A DNA stretch of 64,000 nucleotides from Chionoecetes opilio (lineage: Eukaryota; Arthropoda; Malacostraca; Decapoda; Majidae). Position numbers and translations under genes: made by a program. The stretch spans positions 1 through 64,000 of the forward strand of contig JACEEZ010006452.1 in the NCBI GenBank assembly GCA_016584305.1. The letters run 5' to 3'. Positions 22,797 through 32,778 of this stretch are shown piece after piece; the first letter of the stretch is position 1, and each line of letters starts with the position of its first letter. Under the pieces are notes generated by a model that made no database searches, was not told the origin of the DNA, and worked only from the letters and a program-made list of their open reading frames with translations.

Positions 22797-23920
22797 CAGT
22801 GGTCCCTCATGTTTGGCGATTTAATTAGTCTTGCCAAACCATCGCCAAAAGTTAATTTCGCCAAATGTGAATAGTACTTTCAATGGGAAAATTATCCATT
22901 AGTCTTTGACGAGGCCCGAATTCACCCTTTTGACCTCCATTTTCGTACTTTAACATCTTAAAAGCAAAGACACATTATACATGAAACATTAACAGCAATA
23001 CAAAAGACAATAGATGATAGATAACAGATGTTATTTACCATGAACTATTTAGAGTTAGGTGCCGATGTAATGCATAATACTAAGAAAAAATAAGAGCTGG
23101 GGCAACAAGGTGGCTGCAAGATGGCCGTCAGATGTAAACATCACCCCCTTCCCGCTGCCGCACTCCACTGTAAAACGTGATATTATCTCTGGACTGCCGC
23201 TTCACCAGGGATACCTCACTAGGTGACGCCCTCCGTGCCACCATCATGGGTCATAACCCATGGATAAGAAAAGCATCCCGCTTCCCTGATGTCTCCCTCA
23301 CCCGCCTGTGGGCTGCCGCCACACAACACTCACGGCCCACCTGACGACGAGCCTAGTCTTTTACAAGGTCCGAGTTCACCCTTTTGACCTCCATTTTCGT
23401 ACTTTAACATCTTAAAAGCAAAGACATTACACATGAAACATTAACAGCAATACAAAAGACAATAGATGATAGATAACAGATGTTATTTACCATGAACTAT
23501 TTAGGGTTAGGCCTGGTGAGACAAGTGAGTGTGGTGGTTGTGTAGGCGGTGGTGGTTGTGTGTTTACCTTTTCTCCACTCTCGTTTCTCCGCTTTTTTGC
23601 TCTTGTCCTTATCGTCACCTGGCTTCCTCGAACAACCACCACCAGTTCTTGTAGATGCCCATAGTCATAACGTGAAACGCTAAAGGTACTGTCACTTGGA
23701 GCAAAAAAAAGTCCTCAAGATTGCTGCCGGGAAGATAACAAACACCAACATGGAAGCTTGTCGGGCGGTGCATTCTGGGCAGACGTCATTCCGTGATGTC
23801 AGCGCGCGTCTCGCCAAAAGTGAATTTGAAGTGCTAAATTGGGATTCTGGTACCATATCCAACCTATCACCAATACTGTGTTTCGCCCAACTGAGACTCA
23901 CCAAATGCGAGGGACCACTG
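22797..23920. mobile_element. Tigger-like element, CAGTGGTCCCTC ends
   Basis: The left end CAGTGGTCCCTCATGTTTGG and the right end GCGAGGGACCACTG are inverted, and TA flanks both sides. The interior holds a direct duplication of about 150 bases (about 22,912-23,060 and 23,366-23,515). No transposase is readable. Confidence 0.8.
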
Positions 23921-24146
23921 TATATATATCTGAACACTGTGAGGGCGAGTGACTAGTCACGTGTTCCTACGGCCATGGAACTAAGTCGTTAGAATGGCTG
24001 GAACAGCTCTGTGACACTCCGCTGTCTTCCGTCCTCTCTCCGGCCAGCAGGCAGCATATAAGGAGTTTGGCCGGAACATCACAGGTTCCGGCGCCCATTG
24101 ACCGGTACGCGGTCAGCGTCAGCAGCCTTGGTCACTACGCTGATGT

Positions 24147-24801
24147 ACACTCGACCCTCGATTTTCCGGACCTTTGCCGGATTTCGGATTTCCCGGTCAT
24201 TTTCCGCCCCCGTACATATTTGGCATTTTCGTCCACTGCCGGACATATAACAGGAATAGTCCGGGACATTAAGGAAGGTACGGCATTCAGCGAGTGAGTG
24301 GGTGGAGCCGAGCGGGTGGAGAAGGCCGCCGATGTGGTAGGTGGTGGGGGGGGTGCTGGCCGAAAACCAGTACATCTTACTGTGCCACAGAAACTTGAAT
24401 GAATAAAGAAACTAGAAGCGGGTAGAAGTGTTGCAAGTGTTTGTGAAGAATACAATTTTGTTTACCAGCTATCAGCTGTGAGCGGGCGATCCCCGCCCGG
24501 AACTCCACCCGCCTCGGAACCCCTCGCCCCTGTACATAATCCCTATTAGATTTAAGGTAAGCAACAATCTGCCTATTTCATAATTTCTATGCATAACTTA
24601 TCATTTATATATATTTTGGTATGCACGGGTGTGAATGAGTATAAATGTACACCCGTACGGGTACGGACGGGAGATCGGATCGACCATAAATTTTTCCCAT
24701 GGGTTATGTGCTACACCTCCTGCACTACCGCGGTTCCCGGACTTTTGGGGTTCCCAGACCAGGCTAATCCCCTAATAGTCCGGAAAATCGAGGGTTGAGT
24801 G
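24147..24801 (+). mobile_element. Tigger-like element, CACTCGACCCTCG ends
   Basis: Terminal inverted repeats begin CACTCGACCCTCGATTTTCC and end with the complement GGGTTGAGTG, both next to TA. The interior carries a remnant of the transposase DNA-binding domain (24,372-24,465). Confidence 0.85.
24372..24465 (+). pseudogene. Tigger/CENP-B type N-terminal HTH remnant
   Basis: The plus frame reads QKLE-stop-IKKLEAGRSV then VCEEYNF. This corresponds to the first helix-turn-helix of pogo/Tigger transposases (pattern EEKL..IK.LEAG.S...IC.EY). An internal stop replaces one codon, and nothing of the DDE domain follows, so the fragment is inactive. Confidence 0.65.
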
Positions 24802-25055
24802 TAATACACACACAACTTGTTTGTGCATTTTGGAGCTAAGAGCGAGGTGTTCAGTGTTCACGTGTTGCTTCAAAACACCAGGCTGGCTGTCCATGTCATC
24901 ATTATATGGCATGGCGTGGTTACTTCGTTACCATAATATCATCAAAAAGAAGTCATTGCCTCAGACAGACAGGCGACGGTAGAAGCAGACACACACACAC
25001 ACACACATCCTGCTGCTTGGTTGATAAATTAATTATATATATGTATACATAATTT

Positions 25056-25492
25056 TTTTTTTTTTTTTATACATTGAAGCCTATAGCGCCAGTAGACTAT
25101 TTTATCATATGGAGGGCCGTGATGGATGGTCCTCCGCCCGTTGGTTGGCGCAGGCTGGATTTTTATAGTGACACCTGTGATGGTATAGGTGAGGGTCCGT
25201 TTTCTATGATGGTCTGCCCTCAGTTTGAAGGCACACGCTGCTACCTGTTGTCCCATCGCCACTTGAAATCGCAGGCGACGGAACAGGAATGCAGCATGTG
25301 GGTTGCTTTGGCCACTCAACGATGGATTTTCAGTTGCTCCTTGGTGGGACTTGAACTCGGGACCTTGTGCTCACCTCCCAGGCTGTTGTTGACCACGTTA
25401 AAGATGGCCGAAAGAGTTGTGTCCCCGGATTCGAACTTGGGACATCGAGCTCACCACTCCAAGACGCTAACCACTCGGCCACCGCCTCCGAG
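25056..25492 (-). mobile_element. tRNA-derived SINE, diverged copy
   Basis: Read on the minus strand, the 5' end has a box A-like region (GGTGGCCGAGTGGTTAGCGT) and a box B-like GTTCGAA. A body related to the other SINEs in the window and a poly-A end (poly-T at 25,055-25,072) follow. An extra duplicated stretch separates the tRNA-like head from the body. Confidence 0.75.
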
Positions 25493-25496
25493 ATAT

Positions 25497-27129
25497 CAGG
25501 CGCCTAGAATTGAAACGGCACAAGTGCCACTTTTAAAAAACTGAGAAAAACGAGCTTAAAGTTTAATCTAAGAAAATCAAGATATGAAACGGCACAAGTG
25601 CCACTTTTTATCAATGAAAAAAATGCACCTAAAATGTTTTCAAAGTAAATCAGCAACAAATGAAGATATTGTAATGGGGTTTGTTTTATTAGAAAGGTGT
25701 TGCATTCTAGAATTTTTTTTAATGTTCTGAAAAAAATCGGCTGGTGCGCAGGCTGGTGGCATTATGTTCAAAGCTCAGGGACCATTCATTTTTTTTTTTT
25801 TTTATTTTTTATTTTTTATTTTTATACATTCAATATGCAATAGTTGTTAATGTTTTAGCTCTTAAACACTAATTTAATGCAACATCTAATAATTTCTGTA
25901 GTAACTGATCTTCACTGTGTTTACCGTAGGGTGTTCCTTGACCATTCTAGCAACGTACAATTCGTATAAACTGGTCAGGTTCAGTTCTGTAGACAGGTAT
26001 TTCCTGTGGGGGGACTTGGCTCGGGTGTAGTGTGACCCAACAGTAGGCATAGATTTAATGTGTTCACGGACACACTCAACAACTTCCTCGGTTTTTTTTG
26101 TGGCTGTTGGCTGTCTTACCCGCTTGTCTGGCACAGGTGTTCCTAACTTTGTCAGTTTTTCAATAACAGTGCACACTCGTCTTGCTGTTATTCCAAATAT
26201 AGATAAGAACCCTGCCTTGCATACTGTGTACTCCACATCATTATACATCACTGTATACATCACTGTCTGGGTGCGTGTTGGGGCTTCGTCATCTAGCGGT
26301 TTCCTGCGCCTCTTAACTAGTACCGAGTGAACAAGCCTCTGAAGGTAGGCTGTCTGTTTGTCATAGGAAGCAAGATCCCAAAAGCTTTTAAACACTACAC
26401 TGATCACTGGCATGGTAACTTTCACAAAACATCCATCGCGGCAAGGTGGACCAATCTTTTTCTCTGCTACCACTTTCCTGGTGGAAACACTTTTATATTC
26501 CTTTCCTGAATCACGCGCCATTTTTGCTTTTACCCTCTTCCATTCCTGTTCAGTACGCAGCCTTTTGTGTGAACGGGAAGGGCGTGGCTCATTTTCCACC
26601 ACCTCTACACTTTCACCAGACACTGGTTCACTACCATCATCAGCCATGGTGCACAACACTCAAGTTCTATAAGAAAAAAGCAAGAAATCACGGAGCTCTA
26701 CAGATCACCTCGAGGAATTTCGCGCTCCACAGTAAACATTGTGTACTAGGTCTGAGGCGGGATGGAAACAGCACGCTCATTGGCTCAGAGGACTGCCAGT
26801 TGCCCTGATTGGCTCGGCGTCTACTCGATGAAGTATGAGCGTTCTCATTGGGCCGTGGCGAAGTGGCGAAACCATTGGCCAATATTCCGGAGTTAAAGAG
26901 ACGGTGAGACTTGTGTCATTTCTACACAAAGCGGTTGCAGATCTCGGGCGAGGGAAGCGTACAGACAACAAATTATGGTTTTCTATGGGAATTTCAATCC
27001 TCTTGCAGTACACGAAAGACCTAAATCCACTCTTGTTGTAAGATAGAGCTACGTCTATTGTAGCGAGAGGTGGTGAAAACTAATTTTTGGCTGGGGTGGC
27101 GCTTGTGCCGTTTCAATTCTAGGCGCCTG
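25497..27129 (-). mobile_element. DNA transposon with CAGGCGCC ends and one ORF
   Basis: Both ends begin CAGGCGCCTAGAATTG. Counting the ATAT outside each end, 37 of 38 bases match between the two inverted ends. ATAT flanks both sides (25,493-25,496 and 27,130-27,133) and is either the target duplication or part of the repeat. The near-palindrome GGCACAAGTGCC in the end is repeated inside the left end at about 25,590, a likely transposase-binding site. A single minus-strand ORF (25,886-26,647) lies within. I do not recognise the superfamily from the ends. Confidence 0.85.
25886..26647 (-). CDS. Transposon-encoded protein, N-terminal half of an uncharacterised arthropod family
   Basis: An open frame of 253 residues starts at an ATG in an excellent context (ACCATGG); an upstream in-frame ATG exists four codons earlier. 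It begins with an acidic head (MADDGSEP), then a basic stretch (RTEQEWKRVKAKMARDSGK), a Cys-containing block (GPPCRDGC), a conserved FKSFWDL...DKQTAYLQ helix, a KRRR patch, CKAGFLSIFGI, and SHYTRAKSPHRKYLS near the C-terminus. From memory this pattern matches the N-terminal half of uncharacterised proteins common in arthropods and cnidarians; longer members continue into a C-terminal domain (I believe DUF7869). Here a stop follows where that continuation should begin. Its location between inverted repeats argues for a transposon protein, possibly DNA-binding. Function is not established. Confidence 0.7.
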   Translation of the reverse strand: MADDGSEPVSGESVEVVENEPRPSRSHKRLRTEQEWKRVKAKMARDSGKEYKSVSTRKVVAEKKIGPPCRDGCFVKVTMPVISVVFKSFWDLASYDKQTAYLQRLVHSVLVKRRRKPLDDEAPTRTQTVMYTVMYNDVEYTVCKAGFLSIFGITARRVCTVIEKLTKLGTPVPDKRVRQPTATKKTEEVVECVREHIKSMPTVGSHYTRAKSPHRKYLSTELNLTSLYELYVARMVKEHPTVNTVKISYYRNY

Positions 27130-27394
27130 ATATAATCTCTACCTATTCAGGATCCTAATAGAATTATCCGAAGTTTGAATTATACGGGTTCGAATTAGAG
27201 AGGTTTTACTGTTGTACAAATCATGATCTTGAAAAAATATTATGGCCTAATGAAATTCAAATGACAATAACAAATTCTGGATACTTAAAAATCCTTATAG
27301 AATGATATAATTATGCAGATGTCTGTGGCCTGGTCAATTGTAAACTGAGGAAGGGCACAGGAAGTGCTAATGTTACTCTGGGGGGCATGTGGCA

Positions 27395-27585
27395 CACCAG
27401 GGATGTAGTGGGAATAGGAGTTTGCTTACATGTACTTGAACAGTACTTGAAAGTACTTCATTTTTTAAGTACATTTGGAGCAAGTACAAGTACTTTGGTT
27501 TTTAAAATGTCAAGTACAAGTACGTACTCAAAATTCTGTAGACAAGTCCAATTACCAAGTACAAGTACTTGTACCCAAGCCTGGT
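27395..27585. repeat. Small repeat rich in AAGTACTTGTAC, possibly hAT-type MITE
   Basis: About 190 bases contain many AAGTAC/GTACTT units in both orientations. The edges read CAGGGATGTAG (left) and the complement of CAGGCTTGGGTAC (right), which resemble hAT terminal repeats. No clear 8-base target duplication is visible. Confidence 0.4.
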
Positions 27586-27777
27586 CTTAGTGGATAGTTA
27601 TGCAAAGAGCAGACAGACAGACAGACGTGCTGCTATTTCTCAAAGTGGGGAAGAGGTTGAGGAGGGAGAGGGGAGGCCTTTCCAAGTGTGGTGTGAGTGA
27701 GGCAGAAAGCAGGGTGTGGGCCCCGCAGGCAGGAGCAGAGTGCCAAGGCTGTGGGTGTGTGTGTTTGGTGACAGCAT

Positions 27778-28486
27778 TCAAGTGATGAACATCCAATGAG
27801 ACTGTTCGTCGCCGGCGGGTGTGATGATGCCTTGGCCCGCCATGGAGTCTTGTTTCGACTTGACAACTTCTTGAAAAGCAAGACCTGCCTTCAGCGAAGC
27901 ACTCCTGAGGTCCTCTTTCTTCACCAGCACTTCCCTGTATTCCCTCAGAAAGTATGCTTTGGCGTCGGCAGGTGACGTCGTGCTATTAAGCGGAAGCGTT
28001 GATGTGACTGGAGGCGGAATGGGGATCTGTGCGGCGGCGCCGGGCTCATCCAATGTGCTCTTGCGGCTTATCGAGCCGATATCTTGCGGCTTATCCTCCA
28101 CCGAAGACTGGGAGTTGGGGGGTAGCTGTAGAGTGCGCTCAAGCGTTTGCAGCGTCTCTAGGGACAGGCACATACCGCAGCTGGGTAAGTTGCTTGGCCT
28201 GTGGCAAACTCGACAAATCCACCATCGCAGCATGGTTATTCCAGCATTGTCTCCATATTCGGGAAAATTGGAACGTGACAGTCGATGAGAGAACTGGTGG
28301 GGGCTGGGCGGATGGTTTTGGTTGTGCTGGCGTAGCCGGGTGGCCGCGGGAGAGCAACATTGAGGCACCTGGGCCCGTGGGAGGTCCGCTGGGGGTAGCG
28401 GTGGGCGGAGGCATAGCGAGACTGGTCAGGAACGCTTTAAAATGCTCTGCTTCTTCCTCGCGATGTCTTTTATCCCCGTCTCCCAT
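27778..28486 (-). pseudogene. Ty3/gypsy gag fused to the start of reverse transcriptase (internal deletion)
   Basis: Two overlapping minus frames join through one frameshift near 28,175. The first (from 28,486) begins MGDGDKRHREEEAEHFKAFL and contains a gag-like helix region ending AKQLTQLR. The second continues MCLSLETLQTLERTL and then a proline-rich linker. It ends REYREVLVKKEDL, VVKSKQDSMAGQGIITPAGD, which is the opening of a gypsy-type reverse transcriptase (pattern V...LD.M...GIITP). Protease and most of gag/pol between these parts are missing and the frame stops at 27,778. This is a decayed, internally deleted copy; no LTRs were found around it. Confidence 0.65.
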
Positions 28487-29301
28487 CCATTGTTACAAGG
28501 CCATCAAATGTATTGAGTGGGACGGCAGCGGCGGTGCAGCTTCCTGTGGTAAGCCAGGTGGGCTGCCGGGAAGGGTGGAGGAGGGAGGCGGGGTGTGGAG
28601 TCGCCAGCCAGCTGTGCCGCAGCCGCTGGAGGCGAGGCGGGGGTCTGCTGCTGCTGTGGCTGCCGTTTGCTACCTTTTGACATCGCAGTTTACTGTGTCC
28701 TTATAATGTGCAGACCAACACCTCAACAGCTCGGATTGGCTGAAAGGAAAAGGATACTATGGACAGCGAAGGAGTCTCTGTGCGGGGTGTGGAAGGGTGG
28801 CTGGGCTGGGTGGCAGGGTGGTGACGGGGCGAGGAGGGTTGGCAGGGTGGCAGGGTCGCTTCCTTCTCAGCCGTCGGGTCAGAGGTCACACACCATACGA
28901 GGGGAGCGTTGCATTCCTTAGTCCTCGCACTCTTGCCACTGGACACCAATGAAAAGCGTGCAGCACTGTCCCCGTCACTACCTACGTCACGACACAGGCA
29001 CTGCAATCCTAGGGTACGTAGGAGCAGTGTACAGGGAACAGGGCCTGCGGTGAGGTGTGGGTGTGTGTACTGGTTCCCGCTGATCAGAAGGGGCAGGGAA
29101 ACACGTTGAAGTAATTGTAGGTTCTTATATTACGGATTAACCCTAGTACAGACAGGAGTGATACAAGGTTACGTGATGCCGTGGCGGGAACGGGAGAGAC
29201 TGAGGTGGCATGGTGGCATGGGGTGCTGCTGTCAGGCGTACAAATACTATCTCACATAGGTGGCGTGTCTCTTTGTGTCCTGACTGTCACCACTGTTGCA
29301 G
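28487..29301. other. GC-rich region upstream of the zinc-finger exon
   Basis: No exon can be assigned with confidence. The stretch is GC-rich compared with its surroundings, contains several short open frames on both strands, and could include promoter or 5' untranslated sequence of the zinc-finger gene. A minus ORF from 28,683 (MSKGSKRQPQQQQ) is probably part of the neighbouring retroelement. Confidence 0.35.
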
Positions 29302-29445
29302 GTGCTGAGGTTACAGTCCAAGCCGGCTGCTCCGCCCGGCACTGACCCGACTCGCTCCGCATCCCCGAGGGTTCCCGCTGGACCGGTCATCACGTGTGCT
29401 GGCGAGAGTATTGCTGCGGTGGAGGTTGTGGGGCCGGGCAGCAGC

Positions 29446-29967
29446 ATGAGTGGTCGGGAACTGCAGGATCAGTCTGCCTCGGGTGTGGGGAGGCAGAGGT
29501 GTGATGGCAAGAATTACCTGAAAGCAGGCAGCTCAGGCCACAAGGCAGACAGTGAGCTGAAGTGCCAGCAGTGTGACAAAACATTCAAATACAAGAGTCA
29601 GCTTGAGAGACATTCCTTGACGCATAGTGGTGTTAAGAATTATGAATGTCTACAGTGTGGAAAAAGGTTTACTAGAACGAGTTCCCTCACCACACACACC
29701 AAGACGCACAGTGATGTTAAGAATTATGAATGTCTAGAGTGTCTAAAAAGGTTTACTTTTAAGAATTCCCTCACCACACACACCAAGACACACAGTGATG
29801 TTAAGAATTATGAATGTCTAGAGTGTCGAAAAAGGTTTTATTCCAGTTCAAATCTCAATGAACACACCTTGAGTCACACTGGCTATAGGAAATTTAAGTG
29901 TGATATTTGTAGCAAGAGTTTCAAGAGAAAGAGTCATATTGCCAAGCACATGAAGATCCACTTTTGA
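29446..29967 (+). CDS. Five-finger C2H2 zinc-finger protein
   Basis: The frame of 173 residues from the ATG at 29,446 (MSGRELQD) contains five consecutive C2H2 fingers from about residue 45 to the end, each with the CxxC...F...L..H...H pattern. They begin CQQCDKTF, CLQCGKRF, CLECLKRF, CLECRKRF and CDICSKSF. Linkers are SGVKNYE or SDVKNYE rather than the usual TGEKP. The DNA of fingers 2-4 is almost a tandem 84-base repeat. The protein is probably nuclear and sequence-specific in DNA binding; the target is unknown. The open frame continues upstream to 29,296, so residues from an earlier exon may precede this Met. No KRAB, BTB or ZAD domain is visible. Intact and likely functional. Confidence 0.85.
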   Translation: MSGRELQDQSASGVGRQRCDGKNYLKAGSSGHKADSELKCQQCDKTFKYKSQLERHSLTHSGVKNYECLQCGKRFTRTSSLTTHTKTHSDVKNYECLECLKRFTFKNSLTTHTKTHSDVKNYECLECRKRFYSSSNLNEHTLSHTGYRKFKCDICSKSFKRKSHIAKHMKIHF

Positions 29968-30144
29968 GGTGGTGTGTTTTGTGGACAAGTGTGGTTGTAC
30001 CCGTGCCTGTGGGAGTGTGTCCTGTGTGGCAATGGGTGGTGGTGGTGGGCAGTGTGTTACATGTGTGGTGGCAGCCGTGCCCTTGTGTTCTGTGAGGGAG
30101 TAATGGTCCCAGCAGTTGTTGGGTTGGCAGTGCAGTTGTGACTC

Positions 30145-30150
30145 AATAAA
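30145..30150 (+). promoter_or_regulatory. Polyadenylation signal of the zinc-finger gene
   Basis: AATAAA lies 178 bases after the stop codon and is followed within 15-35 bases by TGTGTGTGTG, a GU-rich downstream element. Confidence 0.7.
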
Positions 30151-30169
30151 TGTGTGTGTGCTTGGTAAA

Positions 30170-31084
30170 ACCTTTGTTTGTGTATATCTTCAGGGTTGAA
30201 GTCACACTTGTTTGGTCATTTCCTTTTCTTACCACAATCAGAGCTCTCTTTGCCTTCAGTTACCTCACCAATAGTCCTCTTTTACCTTTTTTACTTTTAG
30301 AGTGGGATAGACAGTTGGTGGGAAAGAAGAACTAGAAAGAAGTTAAAATAAAAGGAAGAAGAAAGAGAAAAACAGACAATGTTAAGCCTTGCTAAACATT
30401 GAGTTTTGTATACTAATACGTGTTCATCAGTGTAACCAGTAAGTTATACATTTGAATGAAATTCAATCAACTACTGGCTTCACCATCACCATCACAACTA
30501 CCCAATCCTACATCATATTAAGGTTTTTTTGCTCTTATCATAAATAAGGAAGTAGAAAGAAGAAAAAGATAAAGAAACCAAAGACAGTGAAACATTCATC
30601 GCATATGAGTGTAAAATCCCCCAATATTTACGTTAATTCCGCTCACTGTGGGTAAAAACTCCTTTGAGGGGGTGCGACTCCTGTCCGTGGACTCAGGCTG
30701 GACAACTAAGTGCCACATTTACCATAAATGTAACTGAAAGTTAAAAACTTATGTGAAAAGATAAGTAGCAAGGTGTAAAGTTTTAGATCTGAGAGTTTTA
30801 TGTTAGATGTTTAGTATGAATTCTTTTAGAGTTTTGTTTATTTTACAGTACTTATATGAGGTTCATCACTCCAACTATTTAAATGACTATGACACAAAAC
30901 AAAACAGAAGGTGAGACTTCAATTTCAGGACAGGAATGGCTAGGGTTCGATCCCTGCTGTCCAGCTCCAGCAGTCAAAGGACCTGTCTCCTTGTTGGTCA
31001 TTTCTTTGCTCGGCTAAAGTACCTTCTGTTGTAGAATAACATGAGTTTACTTAGCCACTCCAACAATTATGGTGGATGTAGGTA
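30170..31084. other. No gene seen
   Basis: AT-rich sequence. A GGTTCGATCCC motif near 30,947 resembles a tRNA box B and may mark an old SINE fragment, but no box A or poly-A tail accompanies it. Confidence 0.35.
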
Positions 31085-31942
31085 CACGGCCACCTCGATT
31101 TACGAATGGGTTACGTTCCTGAAAAACTGTTTGTAAATCGAAAATTCGTAAATCGAATGTATTTTTCCCATTTAACCCCATTATTTAATTTGAGATACAT
31201 TCCTACGAACAATAATCACATCCATAGAATGTCATAAACTGCTATAAAAGGCAGGAACTCTACTCTTACGTGCGCTGACAAGTCAGAGAGGTTAACAGGG
31301 TGGGTTGGAGCATTGTCGAGGAGGAGCAGTGCCTTATGAGAGATGTTCTTCTGAGAGCAGTACCTCTCCACTGCAGGGCAAAAGTAATTGGTGAACCAGT
31401 CCTCAAATAAATATCTGTTGGTCCATGCCTTCTTGTTAGAACGGTATATGACTGGTAACGTAGCCTTAACATGACCTTTTAGGGCCCGTGGGTTTTTAAG
31501 AGTGATGAATTAGCAGAGGTTTCTCTAGTGTTATGGCTTTTCTGGCTTTCTTAGGTTTAGGACCACCCACACTAGCACTGGCACCATGCTTGGGAGGCAT
31601 TATTCACTGAAATAATCACTGAAATGTCTGATTATACACAATAATGTTCATAAACACAGCACGACCGGTCGGAGAATATGTAAACAAACAATCTTGAGCG
31701 TCCCCGCGTGTGGATGTGCTGAGCCAATGGTTCTGTTTACTGAACTTTTTACAATATTTAGGTGCTATAAATATTCTTACTATTTATGTATTAATTTTTT
31801 TTTTTTTTTTTGTTAATGAATTTACGAACTTTTGTTCGTAACTTTGAATTATTCGTGTGTAAACCGAATTTTGGGACAAAATAATTTTGTTCGTATCTTC
31901 GAAAATTCGTAAATAGAGTGTTCGTAAATCGCGGTATGAGTG
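31085..31942 (-). mobile_element. Tigger-like element with deleted transposase
   Basis: The ends are CACGGCCACCTCGATTTACG (left) and the complementary AATCGCGGTATGAGTG (right), with TA on both sides. Subterminal TTCGTAAATCGAA-type motifs repeat in both ends. The minus strand carries a fused N-terminus and DDE fragment of a Tigger transposase (31,240-31,601). Confidence 0.85.
31240..31601 (-). pseudogene. Tigger transposase, N-terminus joined to DDE fragment
   Basis: From an ATG at 31,601 the minus strand reads MPPKHGASASVGGPKPKKAR then AITLEKP, the typical Tigger N-terminus. After a deletion of most of the DNA-binding domain it continues NPRALKGHVKATLPVIY, WFTNYFCPAVERYC and ALLLLDNAPTHP. 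The last is the second catalytic block of the DDE superfamily, with D in LDNAP. A frame break lies between the two parts, and the third acidic residue is absent. Tigger elements move by cut-and-paste at TA; this copy is dead. Confidence 0.8.
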
Positions 31943-32778
31943 TAGTGTTAAGTAACAGGAACTACCTCGTGTAGGTCTCACGGCCTCTTGTAGCTTCCTC
32001 ATTTTCTTATGTTCTTATGTTTCTTAACTGTTTGTTGTGTCGACATCTGTTAGTTAATATTTCATAGAATTCAGATCTATGTTTGTGTGTACATTGGCAA
32101 TGGTCAAGGTTTATTTAGATGTAGGAATGTTTTTTTAAACCATCCATGTTCAGTGTTATTTTTGTTCGATATTGAATCTAATTGTTATCATCTAAAGTAT
32201 TAGTTAACCTAATTAACCTTAACCTATTAGTTGCCCCCCCCCCCCCCCTCCATTATGTCCCACAGCCCACATATCTGCAGATCTAAATACGTATACAAAA
32301 CATTTTCCCATATGGCATAGGACCCCATGAATTGGTTGGTATAGATATTGGGTACTGTAGAATTCTCTAATAAAATATTTTTCAAACAGCTCATTTTTGT
32401 TTGAGCCAAGATAAGTTTTCTTCTTTCTGTTTTAACGTCAATTTTTCCCATATTTTATAAGGTTAGACGGCCGATGATACGCTTCCAACTATATCTGTTG
32501 CCTCAACATAAGGTACAGAAGCTTCTTTAGATTGTTTTGTCATTGAATATCAAATTAGTTCAATATATCCCTCCTGAGGCCTAAAAATGCCCCTAAAAAT
32601 GCTTGATTTACGAAATATTTCCCCCCAGCTGTAGAGGCCTGAGAAAGTGTCTATAGCAGATTTTCTATAATTTTAATTTTACCCTGATCTACAGGATCTA
32701 AAGATCTGATCTAATGGAAAAATATCACTTTATTTATCTTGCTATCACCAGGAGTGTTATTTTTCAGTTTTGATAATA
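31943..32778. other. No gene seen
   Basis: AT-rich sequence with a C-run at 32,233-32,248 and no credible ORF. I see nothing else to report. Confidence 0.35.

Larger units (their letters stand above)
29302..30165 (+). other. Terminal exon of the zinc-finger gene
   Basis: The exon is proposed to start after the acceptor CACTGTTGCAG at 29,291-29,301 and to run to just past AATAAA at 30,145. It holds the whole five-finger reading frame and about 180 bases of 3' untranslated sequence rich in TGTG and GTGG. Upstream exons are not identified, so the acceptor is a prediction. Confidence 0.55.

Noticed and set aside
28029..28706. Plus-strand 225-codon ORF upstream of the zinc-finger exon
   Set aside because: It is antisense to the gypsy-like gag/RT frames, which have recognisable motifs; the plus reading has none.
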